DNA from: Akkermansia muciniphila
GTDB lineage: Bacteria; Verrucomicrobiota; Verrucomicrobiia; Verrucomicrobiales; Akkermansiaceae
Reading direction: 5' to 3'
NCBI GenBank assembly: GCA_947624785.1
Contig: CANQLV010000009.1
Location: forward strand, 1 to 64,000
DNA: 64,000 nt
Shown here piece by piece: positions 54,090 through 62,837 of this stretch; the first letter of the stretch is position 1; the number at the start of each line of letters is the position of its first letter. The notes under the pieces were generated by a model. The model was not told the origin of the DNA and made no database searches. It saw only the letters and a program-made list of their open reading frames with translations. The translations under genes and the position numbers were made by a program.

Positions 54090-54911
54090 ATGAGAGAAAT
54101 ACTTACTGTAGGGGAACAGTTACTAAGAACAACCGTTTTAATTAATATTAAAAAGGGCATATCCCTCATCTCCGGAACAGGTTTTTTATTTTCCTCTCAT
54201 CAAAACATATTCCTGGTCACTAATAAACATGTTATCGAAGGTGCAAGGGAAATAGAATTAAAATTTTACGGCCAAAACGGCTTTATCGTGATAGAAAACA
54301 ATTTTGTAGCAAGCTTGCAATATGATATCGCAATCTGTGAATTGAATGATATTCCTCCCTCCATAAAAACGTTAACTCCAAATCAAATTCCAACTCGGAA
54401 GCAGTTAGAAAATTTCGACGCCATCGAAGATATTTTATTTATTGGTTATCCTACAGGCATATACGACACATACAATAACTCCCCAATTGCCCGGAAAGGC
54501 ATCACTGCCACACCTATTGCATTAGATTATGAAGGGAAATATCAATTCCTTATTGATGCCTCCATCTTTCCGGGAAGCAGCGGAAGTCCCGTTTTTATTA
54601 TTTTTCAAGATGCCCATCCGGCTAAAGTTTCAGAATCTGCCTGTGCAGAATCAACGCAAGTACTTTTATTGGGTATTATAGCTGAAGGATATGTGTTTGG
54701 GAATTCAATAGAAACATGCTGTTCTCCTCCACCCTTTCCTGTCATAACAACCAGACAGATGATTGATCTTGGAATCGTTATTAAGTCCAGTGAGCTTATC
54801 AAGCTTATTAATGATATGCGAAATCCCCATTCCCTTATAAAAAAACCGTTCAACAGTTCTTTGTTAAACGAAGAAAAAACCGGCAAAAAAATGAAAAGGC
54901 CCGCTGACTAG
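54090..54911 (+). CDS. trypsin-like serine protease, AT-rich, probably acquired
   Basis: 273 residues, no signal peptide, so apparently cytoplasmic. A chymotrypsin-fold catalytic triad is readable: His47 in FLVTNKHVIE, Asp79 in LQYDIAICEL and Ser164 in FPGSSGSPVF. Loop GTGFLFSS is typical of this fold. The gene is strikingly AT-rich, with many AAA and ATT codons, unlike all its neighbours, suggesting recent transfer. It is a single gene between sanA-like and tRNA-Leu and shares a bidirectional terminator with the tRNA. Substrate unknown; similar intracellular trypsin-like domains occur in some defence proteins (inference). Confidence 0.82.
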   Translation: MREILTVGEQLLRTTVLINIKKGISLISGTGFLFSSHQNIFLVTNKHVIEGAREIELKFYGQNGFIVIENNFVASLQYDIAICELNDIPPSIKTLTPNQIPTRKQLENFDAIEDILFIGYPTGIYDTYNNSPIARKGITATPIALDYEGKYQFLIDASIFPGSSGSPVFIIFQDAHPAKVSESACAESTQVLLLGIIAEGYVFGNSIETCCSPPPFPVITTRQMIDLGIVIKSSELIKLINDMRNPHSLIKKPFNSSLLNEEKTGKKMKRPAD

Positions 54912-54922
54912 CGGGCTTTTTA
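54894..54922. terminator. bidirectional terminator
   Basis: GCCCGCT-GACT-AGCGGGC stem with T-tract on the plus strand and AAAA before it, serving the protease gene (its stop is inside the stem) and tRNA-Leu on the opposite strand. Confidence 0.88.
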
Positions 54923-54948
54923 TCTACATAGATTTGCATTTAGCTAAG

Positions 54949-55031
54949 TACCCCCGACCGGACTCGAACCGGTACGTCCTTGCGGACAACAGATTTTAAG
55001 TCTGCAGCGTCTACCATTCCGCCACGAGGGC
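54949..55031 (-). tRNA. tRNA-Leu(UAA)
   Basis: 83 nt, CCA not encoded (ACTT follows). Acceptor GCCCTCG pairs with CGGGGGT. Anticodon loop CTTAAAA gives UAA. Long variable arm TGTCCGCAAGGACGT and T-loop GTTCGAGTC confirm class II leucine tRNA. Confidence 0.95.
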
Positions 55032-55102
55032 ATTGACCGGACGGCACTCTACAGGAATGCCGCGGGGATTCAAGCACGAATCCCCTTCCGGTTTTTAAAT
55101 CC

Positions 55103-55564
55103 CTAGCCGCAGACCTCCACAACCATGCTTATTTCCACCGCCACGTTGAGCGGCAGTGCGGACACGCCCACGGCCGTGCGGCTGTGGCGGCCGATTTCAC
55201 CGAAGGCTTCCACCAGCAGGTCGGACGCACCGTTCAGCACCTTGGGATGGTCGTAAAAATCCGGGCCGGCATTCACAAATCCGTTCACGGCCACAATGCG
55301 GGAAACCTTTTCCAGGGAGCCCACGGCCTGCACGATGACGGCCAGGCGGTTCAGAATGGCGGCCCGCGCGGCGGCCTGCCCTTCTTCCACCGTCAAGTCC
55401 TGCCCTACCTTGCCGAAGTATTTGTCCTCCCCGTTCACGGAGATGCCGCCGGAGAGGTGAAGCAGATTGCCCGTACGCACGCATTGCACGTAGGAACCCA
55501 CGGGCGCGGGCGCATCGTAAATGGCGTAACCAAGATCGGAAAGGCGTTGACGTATTTTATCCAT
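55103..55564 (-). CDS. RidA/YjgF-family protein
   Basis: 153 residues from ATG 55564. RidA-type enzymes hydrolyse reactive enamine/imine intermediates. Conserved features: APVGSYVQCVRTGNLLHLSG near the start, EEGQAAARAAILNRLAVIVQ in the helix, and SRTAVGVSALPLNVAVEISM near the end, where Arg and Pro positions fit the family. This is the longer subtype of about 150 residues. An extension to 55687 exists but lies in the intergenic region. Divergent from the RG-rich protein gene. It is the chorismate-mutase-like fold, trimeric. Confidence 0.9.
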   Translation of the reverse strand: MDKIRQRLSDLGYAIYDAPAPVGSYVQCVRTGNLLHLSGGISVNGEDKYFGKVGQDLTVEEGQAAARAAILNRLAVIVQAVGSLEKVSRIVAVNGFVNAGPDFYDHPKVLNGASDLLVEAFGEIGRHSRTAVGVSALPLNVAVEISMVVEVCG

Positions 55565-55718
55565 AATAGAGAATTTGACAAAGGTTGGATTGAAAGAATG
55601 CACCGGAAATATTTGCGTTTCCAGATGCATTTCATGACATTTTGAACAATTTTCGGCCTGTTTGCACGTAAAATGATTGCCATCCACCTCATTTAGTTGC
55701 TATTGAAACAACCCGTAC

Positions 55719-57383
55719 ATGATGACCGAAGAAACTCCTTCCACAGACCCCAAGCAGCAAATTCCGGACCTTTCCGGCTTGGCCGACTTCCAATTTGGTC
55801 CGGCCTGGGCGAGACCGGGAGCCCGTCAGGAACGACCCGCGTCCTATCCGGAACGCAGGTCCGGCGACAGGCAGGGAGGCGACCGCCGCCCGCGGCGCGA
55901 CAACCGCGAAGGGCGCCAGCCCAGGGGGGAACGCCGTTTTGACGGTCAGAATGGTGAAAGAAGGTTCAACCGGGAAGACCGCACCCGCGGTTCCTTCCGC
56001 CCGCGCCGCGACGGAGACCGCCGCGAACAGGCGCCCCGGGCTCCCATGGCGGAACCGGCTGAAGGCCTGCGCGTGGAGCTGCGCCCCGTGGATTCCGGCC
56101 TGGCCGCCCTGCACCAGGAGGTGCAGAAACACCGCCGCACCATTTCCCTGCTGGACCTTGCCAAGGTGGTCATGGGTTCCTACGACCGTTATGACCTGGT
56201 GTTCATGAAGCAGGAGAACGGCCCGGACCTTTACCACTGCAAGCACGGCGACGGAGCCTGCTTCATTTCCCGCCAGGAGGCAGTCAAGCATCTCTGGCAG
56301 TCTTCCTGGATGCCCAAGTATTACGAATCCGTGGAACAGGAAGTGGAAGCGCCCAAGGGCGATTTCAAGGCGATTGCCAAGTGTTCCCTGAACAACGAGC
56401 TGGTGGGCCCCGTCAACTGGCACGGCTACCAGTCCGCCCTAGTGAACCTGCACCGCACCAAGTTTGCGAGCATGCCCTTTGAGGCATTCCGTTCCAAGAT
56501 CGTGACGGACAAGAGCGAGGAAGCCGTGCAGGCATGGCAGGAAGCCGTTTCCAAGCGCACCGCCTGGAAGCCCGTCCGCGAAGGAGCCTCCGGGGTCCTT
56601 CTGGAATCCCCCGCCGCCGTGGAACAGGATTTCGAGTCCAACCACTTTGAAGAGTGCTATGACGTCACGGACAAGGTGTTCGTCAACGGAGCCGTGAAGA
56701 AAAACCATCTTTCCCCCGGCCTGTGGGCGCACCTGATCCAGTTGTCCGGCACTACCCGCCGCCATCCCAGCATGCTGATTCCGAACCTCTGCCACGGGCT
56801 GGCGCGCCACCACATGCCCATTTTCAAGTGGAAGGGCAACCATTACACCGGCCCGGCACGCCCCAAGGCCATGGAAGAAGGCACCGTTCTTTCGGATTCC
56901 CTGATGTCCATCGCCACCTGGGTGGCCAACAATCCGGGCAAGGGCGTGGACGCCATGCTCAGGGAGCTGGCCCCCGTGCCGGACCCGGAAAAGGCCACGG
57001 AAGAGGAAGTGGCCCAGGCTACGGAAAAACAGCAGAACCTGGTCCGCGACCTGTTCTGGCTGTCCGAACAGGGCTATATTCTGGTTTTCTCCAACAACAC
57101 CGTCAGCCGTCCGAAGGCCGTTCCGGCCCAGGCCCCCTCTCCCAAAAAGGTTTCCAAGGAGAAGCAGAAACCGGAAGTGAAGGCCCAGGATATGCCGGTG
57201 GCGGAAGCCGCCGCGCCCCAGGAGGAGAAGGAAGGCAACCCTTCTTCCGGAGCCCCGGCTGCCCGGGAGGAACCCGCTGAAGAAACTGATACGGCAGCCG
57301 AGCCTGCGGAAGCAGCCGCCCCTCCCGCGGAGGAAGAGCTTCCTGCGGAAAATGTTCCGGAGGCGGTTGCCGCAAAAGCCTGA
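55719..57383 (+). CDS. protein with RG-rich basic head and acidic tail, unknown core
   Basis: 554 residues, not recognised as any known family. Residues about 30-110 are Arg/Gly/Asp-rich and disordered-looking (RRSGDRQGGDRRPRRDNREG). A folded core (about 115-430) contains NLVRDLFWLSEQGYILVFSN and SLLDLAKVVMGSYDRYDLVF. The tail from about 450 is Pro/Ala/Glu-rich and acidic (PAEETDTAAEPAEAAAP). The head resembles RGG RNA-binding tracts. An RNA- or ribosome-associated role is inference. Single gene, divergent from ridA-like, 97 bp before ferritin. Confidence 0.7.
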   Translation: MMTEETPSTDPKQQIPDLSGLADFQFGPAWARPGARQERPASYPERRSGDRQGGDRRPRRDNREGRQPRGERRFDGQNGERRFNREDRTRGSFRPRRDGDRREQAPRAPMAEPAEGLRVELRPVDSGLAALHQEVQKHRRTISLLDLAKVVMGSYDRYDLVFMKQENGPDLYHCKHGDGACFISRQEAVKHLWQSSWMPKYYESVEQEVEAPKGDFKAIAKCSLNNELVGPVNWHGYQSALVNLHRTKFASMPFEAFRSKIVTDKSEEAVQAWQEAVSKRTAWKPVREGASGVLLESPAAVEQDFESNHFEECYDVTDKVFVNGAVKKNHLSPGLWAHLIQLSGTTRRHPSMLIPNLCHGLARHHMPIFKWKGNHYTGPARPKAMEEGTVLSDSLMSIATWVANNPGKGVDAMLRELAPVPDPEKATEEEVAQATEKQQNLVRDLFWLSEQGYILVFSNNTVSRPKAVPAQAPSPKKVSKEKQKPEVKAQDMPVAEAAAPQEEKEGNPSSGAPAAREEPAEETDTAAEPAEAAAPPAEEELPAENVPEAVAAKA

Positions 57384-57480
57384 CGCCTTTCCCGAATTCC
57401 CCGTCATACAGTCCGCAGGATTATCTTGATTCTGCGGACTTTGTTTTGTAGAAGAAAAGGAAATCAACAGGATTTTACAT

Positions 57481-57990
57481 ATGATCAGTACAACAATGGC
57501 AACCGCTCTTAATGAGCAAATCAAATGGGAAATGTATTCAGCCAACCTTTACCTGGCCATGTCCGCCTACCTGCAGGACTCCGGCCTGACGGGGTTCGCC
57601 CACTGGATGCGCGTCCAGTACCAGGAAGAAACCGCCCATGCCTTGAAATTTTACGATTTCCTTCTGGCGCGCGGAGGCCAGTTTACCATGTTGTCCATCG
57701 ATGCCCCGGCCGCGAGCTGGTCCAACATTCTGGAAATGTTTGAAGAAACGCTGGCCCACGAACAGGAGGTCACGCGCCGCATCAATGACCTGGTCCGCCT
57801 CTCCAAGGAGGAAAAGGACTTCGCTACGGATATTTTCCTGCACTGGTTTGTCAGTGAACAGGTGGAAGAGGAAGAGACCGTCAAGGACATCATCAGCAAA
57901 TTGCGCATGATTAAGGGAGAAGGCCAGGGAATGCTGCTCATGGACAAGGAGCTGGCGGCCCGCATCTTTACGCCTCCCCCCGCCAATTAA
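57481..57990 (+). CDS. ftnA: bacterial non-haem ferritin
   Basis: 169 residues, normal for FtnA. Four-helix bundle with the ferroxidase residues in EQIKWEMYSANLYLAMSAYL (first helix), QEETAHALKFYDFLL (EETAH) and FLHWFVSEQVEEEETV. The protein forms a 24-mer that oxidises and stores iron in the cytoplasm. The ATG at 57481 is adopted; another in-frame Met lies five codons later. Preceded by an AT-rich stretch with a possible promoter, and followed by the broken GNAT gene. Confidence 0.95.
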   Translation: MISTTMATALNEQIKWEMYSANLYLAMSAYLQDSGLTGFAHWMRVQYQEETAHALKFYDFLLARGGQFTMLSIDAPAASWSNILEMFEETLAHEQEVTRRINDLVRLSKEEKDFATDIFLHWFVSEQVEEEETVKDIISKLRMIKGEGQGMLLMDKELAARIFTPPPAN

Positions 57991-58088
57991 CTCATTCAGC
58001 CGCTTTTCCGGCCATTCTCCGGCATGTTTTCCCCATGAAAACGCTTTCCGGAGAATGTCCGGCGGAATAGTTCGGCTATCAGGAGCGT

Positions 58089-58591
58089 ATGAACATCAAG
58101 ACAAGGCCGGCCGCAAGGGAGGATGTCCAAAAAACAAGCGCGCCATACGATGATTTTTTTGTCTGTCATGCTGTCCAGCAACCGGAATATTGCGTTGCGG
58201 CAACTGAAACGGAAGGATTTTTACCCGAATCCAGTGATTGAAAGCGGCAGCGGCGATATCATGATCGCGGAAGGAGACGATGCCTTATCGGATCAGTACA
58301 CGTTGAAGAAAACGCGGCCCTCCCTGTCCTCCCGCAGTTCCTCACACATATGCCTGCATCGTGGACTTTTTCGCCATGGAGCAGGACAGGAGGAATGGAA
58401 CAGGACACCTGCTTTTGGATGAAGCCAAGCGCTGGGCAAAATCACCAAACCAGCAATACCCGGAACTCATGGTATGGGAGAATAACGGCATGGGGAGAAG
58501 ATTTTACGAGCGTGAACATTTTATAACAGCATCCCGGACAATGCGCATGGACGTGTACCCGGTTTTTAAATGGAATTTTAAAGATGAATGA
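58089..58591 (+). pseudogene. GNAT-family N-acetyltransferase, frameshifted
   Basis: An AGGAG site at 58081 precedes ATG 58089. The frame gives MNIKTRPAAREDVQKTSAPY and DDFFVCHAVQQPEYCVATET, then stops near residue 49. The C-terminal part resumes in another frame near 58350: YACIVDFFAMEQDRRNGTGH, LLLDEAKRWAK and MGRRFYEREHF, a clear acetyl-CoA-binding GNAT half. At least two indels or a small deletion separate them. The 3' end overlaps the next gene start by 8 bp. Confidence 0.78.
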
Positions 58592-59087
58592 TTTTGAAAC
58601 AGCCTTGGTGAGCCCGGGGAAAAACAGCCTTATTCCGGAGGAGGACAACTGGTTCGGCCCCCTCGTCGGAACCTGGGATATTGAATGGGTTGACGGGCAC
58701 GGGACGGAACATGAACGTCACGTGAAAGGAGAATGGATTTTTTCATGGGTCCTGGAAGGCATGGCCGTCCAGGATGTATTCATCTGCCCTTCCCGGGTGG
58801 CCCGGAATATCAAAACCTGGCCGGACGCCGCCTACGGCACGACGATCAGGATTTACAATCCCCGGCAACGGACATGGGACATTTTTTACGGCGCGGCCGG
58901 AGAAGCCACGCGGCTGGAAGCGAGAAAGGAAGGCAGCCGGATTGTCCTGACGGAAATTACCGGACAAAAGATGAAATGGATTTTTTCTGAACTTACGGAA
59001 AATACGTTCCATTGGAGAAACATGGCCACGGAGGACGGGGCGCGTTGGTTTCTCCAAGGGGAAGCATTCGCCGCCAGACGCGCCTAG
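58584..59087 (+). CDS. conserved-looking hypothetical protein
   Basis: 167 residues, no signal peptide or membrane segment. A beta-rich sequence with LVGTWDIEWVDGHGTEHERH, GEWIFSWVLEGMAVQDVFIC and IRIYNPRQRTWDIFYGAAGE suggests a lipocalin-like (DUF1579-type) barrel, by eye. Function unknown. It overlaps the GNAT pseudogene, suggesting they were once cotranscribed. Confidence 0.7.
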   Translation: MNDFETALVSPGKNSLIPEEDNWFGPLVGTWDIEWVDGHGTEHERHVKGEWIFSWVLEGMAVQDVFICPSRVARNIKTWPDAAYGTTIRIYNPRQRTWDIFYGAAGEATRLEARKEGSRIVLTEITGQKMKWIFSELTENTFHWRNMATEDGARWFLQGEAFAARRA

Positions 59088-59678
59088 AACACGCTTGTTC
59101 ACCGGCATGGCCCAAATATGCCGTCTTTCCCTTTCTGCACCCTTCCAGGCCCGTTTAAAGGGATTTCTCCTGTCTTTACGCCTGTCCGGCAAATGAAGCA
59201 GCCCGGACTCAACAATGCGCCATGGCCGCCGATGCCCGGCAGGCATCCATAAAAATTTCCTGGTGGGGAAATGCTGTTTTTCCCTCTTTTCCGGCTGGCC
59301 GGCACCGATGAAGGAGCCTCTTTCCAAAGGAAGAAGCATTCCGTTTTTCCTTCCGCCCAGCCTTATAAAACTTTCTTGAAACAGGCCGTCATTTCCCATG
59401 GAGAGCCCTTGCATGAGGCCTCTTTCGGTCCGGGCTTGTCATGCTGACGCGCCCTTTTATGCCAGATTTATGCCGGTTTCCCGGCAGTTCCGGAAAAGAC
59501 TTTCATTCATCAACAGCTTACGCCTATTTTTAACATGTTATTCACATTCTATCTTCAAAATACCACCATTCTATTAACATTCAACATATTGTATCGCAAA
59601 TACCATCAAAAGGCTTATTATCCGCAAATGTAAAATTTTAATAAAAATTTATATTTTTGACTTGCCCGCGGAAGGAGG
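59088..59678. other. intergenic region with AT-rich promoter zone
   Basis: About 590 bp. The first 370 bases are GC-rich with no supported gene; a 223-codon minus frame there (58743-59414) is antisense to the hypothetical gene and rejected. From about 59500 to 59660 the sequence is very AT-rich and ends in TTGACTTGC, likely the promoter of the MarR gene. Confidence 0.45.
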
Positions 59679-59738
59679 CGGCGGTAGGTTGGCTGAACCG
59701 CCGGCGAGCCTCCGGACGGCTCCGTTACCAAACCTACC
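59679..59738 (+). promoter_or_regulatory. hairpin-rich leader before marR-family gene
   Basis: CGGCGGT (59679-59685) can pair with ACCGCCG (59697-59703). Alternatively GGTAGGTTGG (59683-59692) can pair with CCAAACCTACC (59728-59738), enclosing a GAGCC/GGCTC hairpin (59706-59722). The two folds exclude each other. A regulatory leader or a regulator-binding site is possible. Confidence 0.4.
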
Positions 59739-59758
59739 CCCAGACATTCACCACCACC

Positions 59759-60193
59759 ATGAGCTCCATTTCCGAAGAAGCAAACAAGCTGGCGGATTTC
59801 ATCCTGTTCACGCAGCGTTCCTGCATTCTGAACCTTTCTTCAGAATTGAATGAGGGCAAGGTTTCCTATCCCCAGTTTTTCCTGCTGACCTACCTGGCCA
59901 GCGAGGATTTCCTGAGCATGTCCAGCATTGCCCTGAAGATGGGGCATTCCACGGCGGCGGCTACCGGCATGGTGGACAAACTTCAGGAAATGGGCTACCT
60001 GAAACGCATGAGCGCGGCCAAGGACCGCCGTAAAATCATGGTCGCCATCACCCAGGAGGGGCGCGACCTGGTGGACCGCATGCGCCAGAATATCGTCCGG
60101 GACCTGGCTGCCCTGATGGCCGGAGCGGATACCGACGCACGGCAGACGCTTGCCGATACCGGAAAATCCATCAGGAAGCGCCGCCTGGCCTGA
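59759..60193 (+). CDS. MarR-family transcriptional regulator
   Basis: 144 residues from ATG 59759. The winged helix is clear: KVSYPQFFLLTYLASEDFLS, then SIALKMGHSTAAATGMVDKL, then the wing MGYLKRMSAAKDRRKIMVAI with the DRR hallmark. The C-terminal dimerisation helix follows. An upstream extension to 59657 passes through the leader hairpins and is not family-like. The target is unknown; autoregulation is plausible. Confidence 0.9.
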   Translation: MSSISEEANKLADFILFTQRSCILNLSSELNEGKVSYPQFFLLTYLASEDFLSMSSIALKMGHSTAAATGMVDKLQEMGYLKRMSAAKDRRKIMVAITQEGRDLVDRMRQNIVRDLAALMAGADTDARQTLADTGKSIRKRRLA

Positions 60194-60554
60194 TTTCCGT
60201 CTTTCTTCCATCCGTTCCATTTCGGGTAAAAGAACCCGGAGTCCGGGGTTCCGGCAACTCCCGCTCTTTCTTTTACCATTCGTTCGGAGAGGTACGCAGG
60301 GAGCGGCTTCCTTCCCTTGCAGCGAGAGCAGGCCGCGCTCTTCACGGCCTTAAAACGGAGATTCCTCATGAACCGGCCATCCCCGGCATCCCGGTCCGGT
60401 CCCGGCCCGACCGGGGCATAAGGTTTCCGGCCTCCCGGCCCGTTCCGCTTCCCCTGCGGAGTATTTTTCCCTATCCCGCTTTTTTTAAAAGGGCTTCCTG
60501 CGGAGATTGTTTTTGCCTGAACTGGGGCATCGTGCTAAATACTGGCAGTCACGA
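60194..60554. other. intergenic region between marR and trpB
   Basis: About 360 bp. A hairpin GAACCCGG/CCGGGGTTC sits near 60225 without a T-run. A 17-codon frame at 60369 lacks Trp codons, so it is not a trp leader peptide. T-rich stretches at 60462-60490 may belong to the trpB promoter. Confidence 0.4.
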
Positions 60555-61790
60555 ATGCAACAGACCATGGATCTCCATACCTATTTACGCAATTTTCCGG
60601 ACGCCCAGGGCCGTTTTGGCGAATACGGCGGCGTTTACCTGCCGGACGAGCTTGTTCCCGCCTTTGAAGAAATTACGGAAGCCTACCAGACGATAGCCCA
60701 CTCCGCCCAGTTCATCAATGAACTGCGCCGCATCCGCAAACAGTTTCAGGGGCGCCCCACCCCGGTTTACCACTGCGAACGCCTTTCCCGCCACCTGGGT
60801 ACCTCCCAGATTTACCTGAAACGGGAAGACCTGAACCACACGGGCGCCCACAAGCTCAACCACTGCATGGGTGAAGGCCTTCTCGCCAAATACATGGGCA
60901 AGAAGCGCATCATTGCGGAAACGGGTGCCGGCCAGCACGGCGTGGCGCTGGCTACGGCCGCCGCCTTCTTCGGCCTGGAGTGCGAGATTCACATGGGCGC
61001 GGTGGACATTGCCAAGCAGGCCCCCAACGTCACCCGCATGAAAATCCTGGGCGCCAAGGTGGTGCCCGTCACGCACGGCCTCCAGAGCCTGAAGGAAGCC
61101 GTGGATTCCGCCTTTGATTCCTACCTGAACAGCTATCAGGATTCCATTTACTGCATCGGTTCCGTGGTAGGCCCCCACCCCTTCCCGCAGATGGTGCGCG
61201 ATTTCCAGATGTGCATCGGCGTGGAGGCCCGGGAGCAGTTCATGGAAATGACGGGGCTTCTTCCGGACGCGGTGTGCGCCTGCGTGGGCGGCGGCAGCAA
61301 TTCCATGGGCATGTTTACCGCTTTCCTGGGAGACCCGCTGGATATTTACGGCGTGGAACCGCTCGGCAAGGGGCCCAGGCTCGGAGACCATTCCGCCTCC
61401 ATCTCCTACGGGAGCAAGGGCGTCCTGCACGGGTTCGAGAGCATCATGCTCCAGGATGAGGACGGCAATCCGGGACCGGTCCATTCCGTAGCCAGCGGAC
61501 TGGATTATCCTTCCGTGGGTCCGGAGCACGCCTACCTGCACGACATCGGCCGCGTGAATTACGTTACCGCCACGGATGAAGAGGCCGTGGACGCCTTCTT
61601 CAAGCTTTCCCGCTATGAGGGAATTATTCCCGCCCTGGAAAGCTCCCACGCCATCGCCTACGCCATGAAGTGGGCCCGGGAGAACAGCGGAGGCGCCATT
61701 CTGGTGAACTGCTCCGGCCGCGGGGACAAGGATGTGGATTACGTGGTGGAGCATTACGGCTACGGGGAGGACCGCCAGTTCCCCTCCTGA
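60555..61790 (+). CDS. trpB: tryptophan synthase beta chain
   Basis: 411 residues from ATG 60555; ATG 60567 is an alternative. The enzyme joins indole and L-serine with PLP. The PLP lysine is Lys100 in [15 protein letters not shown], the catalytic Glu is Glu122 in [11 protein letters not shown], and the phosphate loop is [26 protein letters not shown] and [11 protein letters not shown] close the protein. This is the TrpB1 type. No trpA or other trp gene is adjacent. Followed after 90 bp by a sugar-kinase-like gene. Confidence 0.97.
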   Translation: MQQTMDLHTYLRNFPDAQGRFGEYGGVYLPDELVPAFEEITEAYQTIAHSAQFINELRRIRKQFQGRPTPVYHCERLSRHLGTSQIYLKREDLNHTGAHKLNHCMGEGLLAKYMGKKRIIAETGAGQHGVALATAAAFFGLECEIHMGAVDIAKQAPNVTRMKILGAKVVPVTHGLQSLKEAVDSAFDSYLNSYQDSIYCIGSVVGPHPFPQMVRDFQMCIGVEAREQFMEMTGLLPDAVCACVGGGSNSMGMFTAFLGDPLDIYGVEPLGKGPRLGDHSASISYGSKGVLHGFESIMLQDEDGNPGPVHSVASGLDYPSVGPEHAYLHDIGRVNYVTATDEEAVDAFFKLSRYEGIIPALESSHAIAYAMKWARENSGGAILVNCSGRGDKDVDYVVEHYGYGEDRQFPS

Positions 61791-61880
61791 TTTCATCCCC
61801 TTCTCCGTTTCCGGCGGAGGGAGGGCTTCCCTGCCCTCTCTCCGCCGCCTTTCCGCAAGGCCCCACTGCCACGCCCCTCC

Positions 61881-62819
61881 ATGAAAGAATTGTCCAGCCT
61901 GGTTCAACGGAGTTTCCACGTCGTTCCGCGGGAAGAGGATTTCCATACCCTGGCTCTGGGCGCGTCCGGCCGCACCATCGTCCGCATCCGGCTTGGCTCC
62001 CGCACGTGCATCGGCGTCCGGTGGGGCAATGACCGCGCGGACAATGATTCCTTCATTCCCGCGGACCGGCACCTGCGCGCCCACGGCGTGAACGTGCCGG
62101 AGATTTACGATTACGAACCGCTCGGCCCCGGCTGCGGAGCCGCGCTGGTGGAAGACCTGGGAGACGCCAATCTGCTGGCCTTCCGGGGAGAATCCTGGCC
62201 CTCTCTGCGCCTGCGCTACATCCGGGCCATGGAACAGCTCCATCTGCTTCACTCCTGCCCGTTTCCGGAGGAGTTCCCCCTCCAGCCCTCCTTTGACGAA
62301 GCCCTGTACCGCTGGGAGCAGTCCTATTTTGCGGAACACCTGCTGGGCGCCCACCTGGGGCTGGAAACGGAGTCTTTCCTGAACCATCCGGCCCTGGAAG
62401 AGCTGGCGCAGTTCCTAGCCTCCCTTCCGGAATGCCCCGTGCACCGGGACAGCCAGTCCCAGAACGTGCACATCCACGCGGGAAAGACCTGGCTGATTGA
62501 TTTTCAGGGCATGCGCGGCGGCCGTCCCGAGTACGACCTGGCCTCCCTGGTTTATGACGGCTATGCCCGTCTGGAACCGGAGCAGGCGGAGGAATTGCTC
62601 AGGGAGTGGGAAAAGATTACCGGGCAGCCCCTGGATAACCGCATTTTCCGAGCCTGCGCCCTGCAACGGCTCATGCAGATGCTGGGCGCCTACGCCAACA
62701 TAGGCCGCAACCAGGGAAAAACCTGGTATCTGGCCCAGATTCCCGCCGGGCTGGAACACCTGCGGAAGCTTCTGCCCGACTCCACGCTTGCAGAACCGCT
62801 GGCGGCCATGCTAGCATGA
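61881..62819 (+). CDS. APH-family sugar kinase, AmgK-like
   Basis: 312 residues of the aminoglycoside phosphotransferase fold. Catalytic loop CPVHRDSQSQNVHI (Asp190, Asn195) and the metal-binding WLIDFQGMRGGRPEYDLASL (Asp207) are intact. The pattern HRDSQSQN with DFQG resembles AmgK, the anomeric MurNAc/GlcNAc kinase of cell-wall recycling. This is family-level resemblance. The partner MurU-type uridylyltransferase is not adjacent. Followed 18 bp later by a membrane protein gene, perhaps cotranscribed. Confidence 0.78.
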   Translation: MKELSSLVQRSFHVVPREEDFHTLALGASGRTIVRIRLGSRTCIGVRWGNDRADNDSFIPADRHLRAHGVNVPEIYDYEPLGPGCGAALVEDLGDANLLAFRGESWPSLRLRYIRAMEQLHLLHSCPFPEEFPLQPSFDEALYRWEQSYFAEHLLGAHLGLETESFLNHPALEELAQFLASLPECPVHRDSQSQNVHIHAGKTWLIDFQGMRGGRPEYDLASLVYDGYARLEPEQAEELLREWEKITGQPLDNRIFRACALQRLMQMLGAYANIGRNQGKTWYLAQIPAGLEHLRKLLPDSTLAEPLAAMLA

Positions 62820-62837
62820 TTTTTCTCCCTGCCCCTG

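Noticed and set aside
60369-60422. 17-codon frame upstream of trpB as a trp leader peptide
   Set aside because: It contains no Trp codons and no attenuator-like T-run follows.
60585-62387. 600-codon minus-strand frame
   Set aside because: Antisense to trpB and the AmgK-like gene, which are well supported.
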